A stretch of 64,000 nt of DNA from Hydractinia symbiolongicarpus (lineage: Eukaryota > Cnidaria > Hydrozoa > Anthoathecata > Hydractiniidae). Each line of letters starts with the position of its first letter. The stretch's first letter is position 1. The position numbers and the translations under genes were made by a program. Under the pieces are notes generated by a model. It saw only the letters and a program-made list of their open reading frames with translations. It made no database searches and was not told the DNA's origin. Shown here piece after piece: positions 1-11,127 of this stretch. The stretch lies in NCBI RefSeq assembly GCF_029227915.1, contig NC_079881.1, positions 12,499,501 through 12,563,500 of the forward strand, given 5' to 3'.

Positions 1-700
1 ACTTGGTAGGAGGTTATATGGACAGACTTGATGCAGAGGGATTTGAGTTTAGATCTATCATAGTCTAGATCAAATTGAAAGAGGTTTATTAATATACCCT
101 GTTCAACCCATGCTAGCATGGAAAACTTACGTCAAGCCAAGAATGATGATAATAGTGTATACAAAGCAATCTTATCCGTACTTACAATAACACTCCCATA
201 ATCATTAAACGGTAAATCTTTAGTAAATCTCTCAGATAATCCAGATTGATGAACGGGCATAGTACTGTCAAGCTACTCATTCATCTTAACAGCATCCTTT
301 CCACCCACATTCAACTTTCTTAGATTCCAACTAAAAAAACCCTGACGAACCCTGCACCCCTCTGTCCACTTGTCATCCATAAATTACTCAAACAAATCAA
401 CTTATCAAAATCGGCAATAGACACAAGTTCATGTGACTCTATCTTAACGACAACTTTCTTAAAAATCGCCCTACCCAAATTATTAACAACAGTTGCATCT
501 CCATTCTTCTTTGTGAGTTAAATATTGAACGATAACCTCGGCGTACCAGAAGCAAAACATCATCATTAGATAGGTTGAAAAACCTAATTGTCAAAAGTTG
601 ATTCTGGCCAACCGTCCTCGGATTATCAGTGAGCGACATATGCTGTTTCAAACCTTTAATTCCACGCGAGTTATTTCCATACATTTTCTATTCACCTAGA
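1..700 (-). pseudogene. Polinton capsid-like protein fragment
   Basis: A minus-strand frame (684 down to 439) reads through a segment containing FFNLSNDDVLL, and a second frame over the same stretch continues with a NNLGRAIFKK-like segment and a further ~30 residues ending near position 365. This alternation means at least one frameshift. The pattern (a beta-rich stretch, then a Leu-Trp-rich stretch) resembles the double-jelly-roll-type structural proteins predicted in cnidarian Polintons. I recognise the resemblance but cannot align it. The 5' half may include 879 down to 688. It is broken and should not be translated as a functional protein. Confidence 0.45.
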
Positions 701-926
701 TTTTTTTCTAAAATGCAAAACAACCTTGACAGGATAGTCCATGCTAATTTTATGTCATTACCGTCTACAATAACAACATTCAAAGAATGAATACACGACC
801 ATCTCAACCTCTTATACAAAATTGTTGTTACGCTCCACATTAACAAAGTTTCAATACCAAATCTCTTCCTTACCTGCATGCATGCAAGTATATAAATCCG
901 TACACTTCACACCATCAACTAAACTA

Positions 927-1115
927 TCACAAATTCAACTCTTCCAATCTAAATGACAACGACCAAAGACCATCAAACGTATCCAGCTTCACAATCATTT
1001 CCCTCAAATATTTAGGTATAACAACATCACCATCAATATTAATCTTCCTATTTTGCCTATCAAAATTAATACCTCCAACAAGTTTCATAAGCTCGCCAAA
1101 CGTATTAAATCCCAC
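927..1115 (-). pseudogene. Polinton accessory gene fragment
   Basis: A 62-residue minus-strand frame has GGINFD early and DGLWSLSF near its end. A Gly-Leu-Trp motif followed by a polar tail is a feature I associate with a small conserved gene next to the capsid gene in cnidarian Polinton-like elements. There is no known biochemical role. It lies between the capsid-like fragment and the fragment at 1403-1591, in the expected cluster. It may be a truncated piece of a longer gene; the flanking sequence has stops in all minus frames. Confidence 0.35.
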
Positions 1116-1402
1116 GTTTAAGATTTTTTTTTACCTCCAGAGGAAACATCCACAAGAAAGTTATAACACGAAAAAATACAGCTCAACCTCAATATCCACC
1201 AACAACACTCTGATTCAACTCAGAAGTCTTTAAATCCGTATTCGTCACATACACTTATCTCCTCCACAAATAACATACCAACAATCCAATTCCACGAACA
1301 ACAAGCACAATCTCTCCAATCTTCTGTTCTTTGCTCAGCATATACTAATTACTCAACCTTAGCTCCTTCAATTTTGGCTACCTAACCCCAACGTCCTACT
1401 AA

Positions 1403-1591
1403 TCATATCAATCCTTCCAGATCTCTCGCAGTTAAATCTATCCCTGGCCTCCGAAGTCTCTCCAAAGCCTTATCATGTCTAACTCTTTCCTCATGGCTAC
1501 CACCAAACATTTCCGCAATCACGCCACCACCACTGAAAGCAGCAGCATTAAGCACAACAGAACCAACCATCATCGCTATTGCACTCGCCAT
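1403..1591 (-). pseudogene. Polinton small hydrophobic/virion gene fragment
   Basis: The frame starts MASAIAMMVGSVVLNAAAFSG, a hydrophobic Ala/Gly-rich opening of about 25 residues, then a charged segment with EERVRHDKALERL. This hydrophobic head plus a charged RHD-type helix recurs in a conserved gene of cnidarian Polintons, presumed a virion component. After about residue 45 the frame departs from the expected charged helix, which suggests a frameshift. The neighbouring frame at 1576-1893 overlaps its start and is probably the preceding gene. Confidence 0.45.
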
Positions 1592-1893
1592 TTTCTTAAA
1601 AACAAAAATAACCCAATTCCCTCGCAGACCAACAAAACCACTGCTGTCTTGTCCTCTTCGCGCTCCTTACCAACATTCGAAGTTCTGTTTAACTTGGGAA
1701 CATGACGACTACCAACAACATCAACGTTATGAATGGCAGGAACATCATGATTTATCTTCAAAACGTGAAGCCTGACCAACATATCCGACGGCAACAAATT
1801 GCCTCCATAAACTATAGGAAAATCAACTTTACTTCTGGCATATTTCAACAAACCTCCTGGCATTCGGATGTCAAATACTCCTCTTTGCACCAA
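1576..1893 (-). pseudogene. Polinton-region fragment of unknown function
   Basis: A 105-residue minus-strand frame with no domain I recognise. It has MPGGLLKYARSKVDFP in its first third and a Leu-rich C-terminus (LFLFLRKW) that could be a short hydrophobic segment. It is placed directly upstream of, and overlapping by a few bases, the hydrophobic gene fragment at 1403-1591. That close packing is typical of Polinton gene clusters. It is listed for its position and length; the function is unknown. Confidence 0.25.
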
Positions 1894-2306
1894 CCTGACT
1901 TACGATCACAAATAACAATATTTCCTCACACTTTGGAAATCAATGGTAAAGCATTCCTCATCAAACTTTTACTTTTATCAATTATCCACCTCGAATACAT
2001 AAATGACCTCTCAGGACCATATTTCACGTCCCTATCAGCACCATATTCATCATAAACACTGTTACACCCTCCTCTGACCAAACATTATAATATTGGGAAA
2101 ACCCACTTTCACTAGATAACTTCACTTGAAGAGTGTGTAATATCCTTCTGGCATGATAATACATATAAAACATATAAACAACCTTTAAAATCCCATTACC
2201 TTTCTCTAAATGTTCGGCAGAAACACCTAAACACTTTGAGGCACTGTAGATACCAAAGCCAAACTGAACAGGCCAATAACCAAAGTACCCATCCCTGCCT
2301 CACAAC

Positions 2307-2685
2307 CTAACTTAACTCCTCTATTTCACCAGCAACCGGTATCTTATACACTATCTCCTCCATTTTAATTTCTTCCAACGAGTTTTGCCTCAATTTATAA
2401 CCCATAATAATATCATCGGATGAAAAGCCAAGAGTTTTTAGTCGCCTCTTACCCAATAACTGAAACAATTTTCCCCTAGCCTTCAAAGCTCCGCTTTTAT
2501 TTGTCAACTCCACAACATATCACCAAGCTCATAAAACAACGTATTCCCTTCTGTCTTAAAATTATAATAACATCATTCCTAATACTTTTATAAACATCGT
2601 CAACCTCAGTTCTCCCCACTCTGGTCAGTCGTGACAGACTTTCATCATTATCTATCTCCTCAGTATCAATCTGCAGAATTGGCAA
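2307..2685 (-). pseudogene. Polinton-region fragments of unknown function
   Basis: Two overlapping minus-strand frames (2685 to 2497 and 2513 to 2307) meet at position ~2500, which looks like one gene split by a frameshift. The downstream frame is rich in Lys, Glu and Leu (for example ARGKLFQLLGKRRLK). The upstream frame is acidic (EEIDNDESLSRL). Together they could be a charged helical protein. The pair lies just downstream of the polymerase on the same strand. No family is recognised. Confidence 0.25.
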
Positions 2686-2789
2686 GAGAAGTTTCCTGGT
2701 TGACTATACCATCAACATTTTCATCATCAACATCATCCTTATCATTAAAATCCTGATTTTTCCTAACAAATAATTTTTTCTTAACAACT

Positions 2790-5700
2790 AAAAATTTCAT
2801 CAATCTCACATGCATAAAACTTAGGTATTAGACCCACAAACCTTTTTCATGACTTTTTCACCACACTCGTCCTTAAAATTTCCTACCATCTTTTTTGTGT
2901 CGTCGTAATTTACATGGTCTTTTTCATAGTTGGAGTAGTCATAAAGGTTTTTATCTTCCCATAAATCAAGATACACTTTGTGTGTTTGTCTTTTGTAGCA
3001 GAGAAAATTGGTGTCTATGAATAACAGATTTGCTATTGTATTTCTTCTTCATCACGGTGTTGTGGAAGTCGTAGATCAATGATTAAGATATACCTAGGAT
3101 ACACGCTCCAACGTAGACAGGCTTGTTGAAAATTAGTTTTGTTTGGAGTAGATGGATAGCAACTAGGTTCTCGCTATATATTGTCCGCTTAATGTAGTTA
3201 GGTTTCAAACAGAGCTTTACTGTATTGTTGTGGTTGTTATTATACTCACCTGGTTTCTAATGTTTTCCATTGTTTTACTAAACTCCGAGTTGTTCATCAG
3301 TTTGAAGAAGTCTTTCTCGAACTTGTTATTGGCTTTTTTACCTTAGTTGGATGTTTTTGTCGATATATGATTTCATCCAAGGTAAACTTTGATTCCGCAA
3401 TGTATTTTTGTCAGTTTCAGTGCTAGATAGATATATTGTTTTAGGTTCTTGTAGCGGAGTACGTGTTTTGTTTTCGATCGCAGATTCAGGGTTTTTTTTT
3501 ATCTTGTTTACTTATATTCTTTGTGGGGCCAGTGGAAAATTGTAGTGAAGGTCGTGTAGTTTTTCAGGTATTCGAGATCAACCTCCAACATATACCCCTC
3601 ATCCTTGCTGTTGAAATTTATGTTCCCTAGTTCGTGTTCCTTCATCCACTTAAATCCTATTAGTGGTTCTGACAGCCAACGCATATAGATTGTTTGCGTC
3701 TGGATAAATAAGACATTTTGATGGTTTTTCTTTATCGTATTCTGTTAGGTATTTTTTGTTTGCTTTGAGTATCTGTTTAATATCATGGATACTCCGCCAC
3801 GTATTGAGTTTTCAAAAAACATTAGCATATCAACGTTGGATAGAAGCACTAGTTCTACAGATGTGGATTTAATTAGAGCATTACATGATAAGCCAGGTAC
3901 TGAGTAATACTTAACTAAATCTAGTTCGTAGTTTTCCATGCAATGTTTCGGAAGTTCTCAAATACGTCGGCTGGTAGTAGGACGTTGGATTTTAGATATA
4001 GGTCGTGATATTCGCCCATGTTCGTGATGTTAAACATTTCTCATCCGTTCTTCGCATACTGATCAATTTCTCCGGTTAGGTGTGTTTTTTTGTATAGTTT
4101 ACTATAAAACTCTTCGATGGGTGGTAATGACGCCTCCTTGAATCTATGGAAGCTATCCATGTAATCATATAACACCTTTCTTTTTTATCAAGTCCAGCTG
4201 CCTACCTTCATAGTGACTTGAAATTATTTTGTGTCCCATGTCTATAAATCTTAATTCGATGTTTTTCTTGTCGTCGACGGGCATCTTTTTTGAAAATGAA
4301 ATGAAGTTTATGTCTTCTTCAATTTCTTCCAATTGGTTTATGAATAGGTGGGAGTCATATCCTTGTTAGCTGTGGACTATTACTGATATGAATAATGGTA
4401 TTTTATAGTTTAGGTATGATACGTGCTGGACCTCTAAACTTTCCCGTGATGTGGCCGTGATCCTTTACTTTTAGATTGTTTACCAGTTGTTACATACATT
4501 GCAGTTAAGTGTGGTATAGGATTCCTTTTAATCAATTGTCGAGGTATGTTCATCTTAACATATTTCATTGGTTATACATGCACTTAAATGGAACTTGTTT
4601 GTGCCCTATTGGTTTCTTGCAAAAGTGACAGCCTTTATTCCAACATCTTTTTCAATCGACTTTTACCATTTCTTTGGTTTTATAGGTGGCAGGTGCTGGT
4701 GGTAAATTGTTTTTGCTAGTTTCTCTAGAGTTTTGATGAAGACCTATACAGCATTGTCTTCGCAATAGAGAAACTGCCTTGTACTTTGTTAGACCTTCAA
4801 CGTAGATGCAAAATCCGCATGGCTTGTGATGTTGGTACCTTGTTGTATATGAGCCATCCCTATCCTTGTTTAGATTCAAAGTCAGCATATATCACATAAG
4901 GTGCTCGCATGGACCAAGTTAGTAAACATTAGCTTTGAATATAGCCTTGTAATTTTGACCACAAAAATCCTTTTGTCTAGCACGTCTCTATCATATGCAA
5001 ATTCTACGTGAAAAAAGATTGACGCAACACTCACGTAAAAATTCTGCAGTACTGTGGTTGTTTATCTGCGATGATAGTAGCCTTGAGAAGTTCTTTATCC
5101 AACAATAATGACTAGTTTGTTCGTCGGAGAATAGTAGAAGGTTGATTGCAGCTTTGTAGTCTGTAAGTCGTAAGGGGTAGATTATTTTTTCATAACCGAA
5201 CACGTTGACCATTTTATTGTTCTGTTACTCAAACTTACTTATGTCTTTGATGGCTACCGGAAATTCAATGTTGTATAAGTTGAGATTGTTGAGGTAGTTT
5301 TTTATATATTGTTTGCCTTTGGGGTTTTTTGTCTGGCGGATACAATGCTGATAGTATCGCGTATATATAAATTTTGTTGTCATTGTTTTTAACGTTTTGG
5401 TTGCCTTTAGTTTTTGTGGTAGATCGATATAAGTTGATATTCTTAGTGGTTTAAACACATCGAATTCCACATCCATACCTACAATCCTTGACATTTTCCA
5501 ACCAGATCCATTGGAATCATCTAGTTTTTCCAGCCTGTTGAGAATATGGTGTACTAATTCCTCGAAAATATCATCAAATCGATGGTCATGTAAACATTTT
5601 ACCTTGGATGTACGAAGATAAAGGTTGTCATATTTGTACTCACCTGTAATCGCGTCTAATTTTTTAATTCTGCTTTCACAACGACCGTATTTTCTTCCTT

Positions 5701-5922
5701 TATAACCTTACACAAACCTCTTTTACATATTCTTACGTACCAATTAACATCAAGACTGAAGGTCTTGATGTTACCATTAAAACGAAAGGTTTTTACTGCA
5801 TCTGTCGCTTTTTCTTTTAATTTAGGTCTTCTCCAAAACTTAAATACCTTCTTTAGACCTTTGATTACTCCTTCATGATATTCTATTTCTTTAAAAGGGT
5901 TTGATTGCAGACCAAACAGCAC
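2790..5922 (-). pseudogene. Protein-primed family-B DNA polymerase of Polinton (broken)
   Basis: This would replicate the element from a terminal protein. Recognisable segments occur in the right order on the minus strand. They are an N-terminal region (5656-5922 and about 5500-5640), a stretch ending FPVAIKDISKFE (5225-5494), a segment with NVFGYEK and HYCWIKNFSRLL (4991-5212), an exonuclease-side segment (4652-4888), a palm-side segment with VPGLSCNALIK and RGGVSMI (3745-3939), and a C-terminal end with GNFKDECG near 2870. Intact relatives are about 1,000 residues, which fits the 3.1-kb span. Stops and frameshifts separate all segments, so no functional protein is made. The order and spacing make the family call strong; the exact ends are approximate. 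Confidence 0.8.
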
Positions 5923-6272
5923 TTTTCGTCGGGTCGGGTAGTGGGTGTTTAGCTTAGAAATTTTTTTAATTGTGGCACAGTTTTTATTATAAAACTCAGG
6001 ATCAGAACAGTAAAGGACCTGAGACTGTCTTAGCTTAATTTCGTCAAATTATCTGTATGAGTAGAGAGAAGTAGATAGAAATGGCAGATTCCAACATAAA
6101 AACCGGTCGGATTCTAATTTATACCACACTTTGCAAATGAAGTGCGTTAGAATCAGCTGCTTGCCTTTTCTATCTACTGCATTACTCAAATAAAGGTTTA
6201 CTATTTTAGTAAATACTTATATGCTGACATACTCCTACTACATCAGTATATAAAATAGCATAGAAATCATAC
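5923..6272. other. Polinton/NUBP1 boundary region
   Basis: There is no gene here. It holds an imperfect hairpin: GATTCTAA at about 6113 and its reverse complement TTAGAATC at about 6149, with inner arms CACACTT and AAGTGCG around a TGCAAATG loop. A second small inverted pair, CTCAGG/CCTGAG, lies near 5996-6024. The Polinton terminal repeat should be in this stretch, but I could not identify it. Confidence 0.4.
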
Positions 6273-7516
6273 CATTTTTTCTAGGTCCTCTCCAAATAAC
6301 AGCATCTTCATCAGATTGCAGAAGAAAAGCAACCGACATTACAGAGAGGTTGTCATCTACAAACTAAACAATAACAAAATTACAAACATTTTAAGATATC
6401 CCCAAAGGAATGCCGCATCATTATTGGCAACAACTAAAAAATATTCGGAGTGGTATGAACTCAATATTGCTGGAGAAAAATTAGTTTTTCTGCTATCTTA
6501 AAGAGAAAGAGAGAAGAGAGAAATGCTTACAACAGGTGACCAGCCAGATCCACTTTGATGAACCTAAAAACACAAAGAAATTACGAGTGTGTAACTACTG
6601 TTCCTCAAAGTCACGCCACAAAAAAAAATGAAACAAACATCATTTTAACTTTTTACCTGCTCTCCTTCTACACCTAGGATCTTTGCCATAGATGGGCCAC
6701 AAATATCAATATCTAAAACTCCAATCTAAATGACAGTAACCACTTCAAGTCATTGCATTAATTTTTGTCAAGAAGATCAGAGAAAACAAGCTACATTTCC
6801 ATAAGAGCATTTAGATAACAAAAAACAAACTTTCACCTGCTTTTCTTGATCCTGTGCTAAACCATGCGCCAAAGTTGAAGTAAAAGTACTTTTACCAACA
6901 CCACCTTTTCCAGAGAGCACAATAATTTTATGTTTTACTGATGCCAGTCTCCATTTTACTTCTTGGATACCTAAAGCAAGAGAAAATAATATGAGTAGCA
7001 AAGATAAAAAAAATTTGCTGGCAATTTTAAGATTTCGTATACAAAATAGGGAAGATTGAATTCTGTGTATATAAGTCCATATTAAATCAAATAGTTACAA
7101 AAGAAATACAAGAAACAGATGTAACCGATATCAAGGGAAGAGTTATTACGCACATATAGAGGGAGAGTCTCACTTCCTATAATACTAGCAACAAATTAAA
7201 CTTTTGCTAAAGCCAGCAACAATATCAGTAACACTACTAACCTGGATCGGGTCGTTTATTTTGACCAGATGCACATATCTTCTGATTTGGACAACCTGCA
7301 CATGCAGATGCCTTGCCAGCGTTATCACTTTGTGTACCAGGACATGCTGAAATAAACGCAGAAAATACAAAAAATAAGTAAACGTTTTCAAATCACAAAG
7401 GTGTATTTTAAGAATAGATTTTTTTGATTACATTTTAAAACATTTTCCAAATTACAGTTTAAACAATTAAAAGCAAAACATCTACCTTCAGGCGCATCTT
7501 TTGGCTTCTCAGCCAT
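6273..7516 (-). CDS. NUBP1: NUBP1/Nbp35 cytosolic Fe-S scaffold P-loop NTPase, exons 1-6 (partial)
   Basis: Scaffold ATPase of the cytosolic iron-sulfur assembly pathway, working with NUBP2/Cfd1. Exons on the minus strand: 7486-7516, 7242-7346, 6837-6970, 6657-6725, 6531-6563 and 6273-6363, all with GT donors and AG acceptors and with matching phases. The start ATG at 7516 gives [10 protein letters not shown]. Exon 2 carries the N-terminal 4Fe-4S ligand pattern C-x13-C-x2-C-x5-C. Exon 3 carries the deviant Walker A motif GKGGVGKST. Exon 4 has LDIDICGPS (Walker B-type Asp). Exon 5 encodes [11 protein letters not shown], and exon 6 ends at [11 protein letters not shown]. That is about 154 residues, roughly half of the usual ~320. 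The C-terminal half, with the CxxC cluster ligands, is not in the window. The next thing downstream is the Polinton remnant, so the gene either resumes beyond the left edge or is truncated. Confidence 0.9.
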
Positions 7517-7924
7517 TTGTTGTTTATAATTTTATGCTATCAAATATTCCTAAAATATGGAAGCCTGAAATTTTCATAATGTACAGCATTATGGAAAAAT
7601 GTAGCATTGTTAATAAATTTGCTAGAATGCTATATAGGTGCAGCATTGAATTATTGAAAATATGGTTTACAATATGCATTGAGATCCGTACAAAAAATCT
7701 ACAGATGCATTGCTTCACAGAGCAAATTAACCATCCACAGATTAAAGTAGAATAATTGAAATGATAGCTAAGTAATTTACACAGAAATATATGCATTATA
7801 TTATAGAAGTTGTATTTTCTAAAACAGTTAATTTACCTAAAATTACAGAAGCAATTACGTTCTATATTAAAAGATTACATAATAAGTCTGGAATTTTACA
7901 TAAGTGAAACACTCTTGCAGTTGT
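7517..7924. promoter_or_regulatory. Upstream region of NUBP1
   Basis: Sequence 5' of the NUBP1 start codon. It is AT-rich with no recognisable core promoter element. The only open frames are on both strands over the same bases and show no protein resemblance. The promoter and 5' UTR are presumed to lie here because the tandem duplication begins at 7925. Confidence 0.35.
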
Positions 7925-8099
7925 GGTTGTGGTTTCTAACATGTATAGTAACAAACCTACTTAGTAATTAGGAAGGAACAAAATGTACTTAGGTCATAAA
8001 AAAGAAAGGATGAATTAAAATAGTTAGATGCCAACACCTTACATTTCATTGGATGTTACAAATTGCTTTGAAGCAGTGCCTTATTACTAACTAAAAAAT

Positions 8100-8645
8100 C
8101 TTGAAAAAAAAGAGACTTTTTTTCAGACGTTCACTTGTTGTTGGCTACACAAAGTGGCATTTACGGTGCATCGATCTGGTGCCCAAGGCCAGGATACTTT
8201 ATTATTTCATAATTATTTTTTGGACAGCATTTTGAATATCATGTCTGCATAACACACTTTTTCCAATCATAATCGTCTAGACCAGCAATAATCAATAAAT
8301 CTGCCTTTAAATATTCATATAGAGATTTTGGCTCATCATTTTGGTTGCTTAAAACATTTTCAGTATTAATTACGTCTTTTTCAACAAACTTTATGTTCTC
8401 AATGTTTTAACCAAGTATCTCTGCTTTACCATTATCCAAATGAGACATTATACCAAGGTCAATGAAACCACCACTGGAAAAACTAATGCACCAATAGCAC
8501 TTGGTATCACCTCCACTCTACCTTCTAAATAATTAACAGTTTCTTCAAAATATGTAATTCTTTGTGGTTGTGATTGATAACTTCACCATAAATCATCAAC
8601 ACTAAAATAAGTGATGTCAGAAAACCATAATTTGCTAAAATCGAA
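8100..8645 (-). pseudogene. Truncated acyl-CoA thioesterase/BAAT-like pseudogene, copy 1
   Basis: The minus strand over this stretch aligns by eye with the C-terminal half of the BAAT-like gene at 13711-14440. It shares the region around the catalytic His and Asp and the region leading to the nucleophile elbow. Many substitutions, stops and frameshifts are present, and it is older than the tandem duplication that carries it. Similarity ends near 8645, where unrelated GC-rich sequence (GGGGCGGGGG) begins. No N-terminal half is found. Confidence 0.75.
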
Positions 8646-9840
8646 TCGGGGCGGGGGATAACGTCCTATGAAATGAAACTCTGCACAGTAGTAGTCATAA
8701 AAGGAATTACACACTCAAAATTTTTCCTGAATAATAATGTTTGCTTAAAATCAAATTAAAATAGTTTTAACAAATTTAACATTCTGTTTAAGAGCTAAAT
8801 GAAAGTTATTTAATATTGCAGTTTTTGCATATTTCAGAGAACAAAATATCTAAAAAAGTTTTGTGTCAATTGGAAAAATCAGAAAATCAGGATAATGAGA
8901 TGTCAAGACTTTATAAAATGTTTTTCCTTTGTTAAAAAAATGTTGAAAGTTTTAAGTTCAAAGCATAATCCCAACCAAAGATAATATTTTTTACCAATTA
9001 TGGAAATTTCATGGAGATTTTAGAGGTAGTTTCTAGTAATAGGAGGTACGTGAACTAAAAATAAGTGTGATGTAAACAAAAAAGAGTATGCTGGGAATAA
9101 GCTCACTTCTCTAAAAGGTTTTTTGGGATACAGTTTTCACGATTATTAAAAAATAATTCCCTTTGTCTTTCTTTTTTTTATTTTATAAAGGGTGTGTTAT
9201 ATTTTCTATTCTTAAATGAAAAGAAAATGTGTTGTTAAAAGGTTTATACTACTTAGGATTAAAATAAGCCATGCACAAGTTTTTGGAAATATCTACATAG
9301 TTTACAAGGAAATGTTTGAGCATGGTGTGTTGTTCTAATGACATAGATAACAATAATGTACACTTTGTAAGAAAATTGTATTGTGAGAAGCTTCTTAAAA
9401 TTTTGCCACATCAACATATATTTATCGTGACTAGTGACAAATCAATCCCCGCTAGAGAAGATCTTTAACATACATATTTGACACTTTAGCAAGTCGAGAA
9501 ATATTTATTTACTTGTAAACAAACTTTTCTCTGAAATATTTTTTTGAATACAGATAAAATATTTAAACATATAACTATTTAGTCCCAGGTATTATGGAAG
9601 GTTAGTAGAGACACACTGGAGATATCTGATAGTGGTGGGAAGAAGTGTTGTTCCTCAACTTGTTTATGTGAGTAAGAACTAATTTCGTAAGTTTTTTAGG
9701 TTGTGGTTTCTAACATGTATAGTAACAAACCTACTTAGTAATTAGGAAGGAACAAAATGTACTTAGGTCATAAAAAAGAAAGGATGAATTAAAATAGTTA
9801 GATGCCAACACCTTACATTTCATTGGATGTTACAAATTGC

Positions 9841-10073
9841 AAGTATCTCTGCTTTACCATTATCCAAATGAGACATTATACCAAGGTCAATGAAACCACC
9901 ACTGGAAAAACTAATGCACCAATAGCACTTGGTATCACCTCCACTCTACCTTCTAAATAATTAACAGTTTCTTCAAAATATGTAATTCTTTGTGGTTGTG
10001 ATTGATAACTTCACCATAAATCATCAACACTAAAATAAGTGATGTCAGAAAACCATAATTTGCTAAAATCGAA
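9841..10073 (-). pseudogene. Truncated BAAT-like pseudogene, copy 2
   Basis: Second copy of the preceding pseudogene inside the tandem duplication. It retains only the part matching 8413-8645, because the 346-bp deletion removed the rest. It is identical to copy 1 over that part. Confidence 0.75.
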
Positions 10074-11127
10074 TCGGGGCGGGGGATAACGTCCTATGAA
10101 ATGAAACTCTGCACAGTAGTAGTCATAAAAGGAATTACACACTCAAAATTTTTCCTGAATAATAATGTTTGCTTAAAATCAAATTAAAATAGTTTTAACA
10201 AATTTAACATTCTGTTTAAGAGCTAAATGAAAGTTATTTAATATTGCAGTTTTTGCATATTTCAGAGAACAAAATATCTAAAAAAGTTTTGTGTCAATTG
10301 GAAAAATCAGAAAATCAGGATAATGAGATGTCAAGACTTTATAAAATGTTTTTCCTTTGTTAAAAAAATGTTGAAAGTTTTAAGTTCAAAGCATAATCCC
10401 AACCAAAGATAATATTTTTTACCAATTATGGAAATTTCATGGAGATTTTAGAGGTAGTTTCTAGTAATAGGAGGTACGTGAACTAAAAATAAGTGTGATG
10501 TAAACAAAAAAGAGTATGCTGGGAATAAGCTCACTTCTCTAAAAGGTTTTTTGGGATACAGTTTTCACGATTATTAAAAAATAATTCCCTTTGTCTTTCT
10601 TTTTTTTATTTTATAAAGGGTGTGTTATATTTTCTATTCTTAAATGAAAAGAAAATGTGTTGTTAAAAGGTTTATACTACTTAGGATTAAAATAAGCCAT
10701 GCACAAGTTTTTGGAAATATCTACATAGTTTACAAGGAAATGTTTGAGCATGGTGTGTTGTTCTAATGACATAGATAACAATAATGTACACTTTGTAAGA
10801 AAATTGTATTGTGAGAAGCTTCTTAAAATTTTGCCACATCAACATATATTTATCGTGACTAGTGACAAATCAATCCCCGCTAGAGAAGATCTTTAACATA
10901 CATATTTGACACTTTAGCAAGTCGAGAAATATTTATTTACTTGTAAACAAACTTTTCTCTGAAATATTTTTTTGAATACAGATAAAATATTTAAACATAT
11001 AACTATTTAGTCCCAGGTATTATGGAAGGTTAGTAGAGACACACTGGAGATATCTGATAGTGGTGGGAAGAAGTGTTGTTCCTCAACTTGTTTATGTGAG
11101 TAAGAACTAATTTCGTAAGTTTTTTAG

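Larger units (their letters stand above)
1..5922 (-). mobile_element. Decayed Polinton/Maverick element (partial)
   Basis: A run of minus-strand coding fragments matches the gene set of animal Polintons (self-synthesising DNA transposons related to adintoviruses). Reading on the minus strand there is a family-B DNA polymerase (5922 down to about 2790), then small virion or accessory gene fragments, then a capsid-like fragment that runs off the left edge. Every gene is broken by stops and frameshifts, so the copy is dead. No integrase, protease or packaging ATPase is in view; they would lie beyond position 1 if retained. I could not define the terminal inverted repeat; it should fall between 5922 and 6273, because a NUBP1 exon starts there. 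Base composition is similar to the surroundings, which fits an old insertion. Polinton identity rests on recognisable polymerase segments; the assignment of the smaller genes is weaker. Confidence 0.8.
7925..11127 (+). repeat. Direct tandem duplication of a 1.77-kb segment
   Basis: Copy 1 spans 7925-9698 and copy 2 spans 9699-11127. Bases 7925-8066 match 9699-9840 (offset 1774). Bases 8413-9699 match 9841-11127 (offset 1428). Copy 2 therefore lacks the 346 bases at 8067-8412. I saw no substitution between the copies, so the duplication is very recent or is an assembly or haplotype artefact. The internal deletion removes most of the BAAT pseudogene fragment present in copy 1. Confidence 0.9.

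Noticed and set aside
1475-2055. Plus-strand frames over the Polinton region
   Set aside because: They are reverse-strand shadows of the minus-strand gene fragments, with Asn/Thr-rich low-complexity sequence.
7501-7796. Opposed frames upstream of NUBP1
   Set aside because: Mirror images of each other on the two strands, with no protein likeness.
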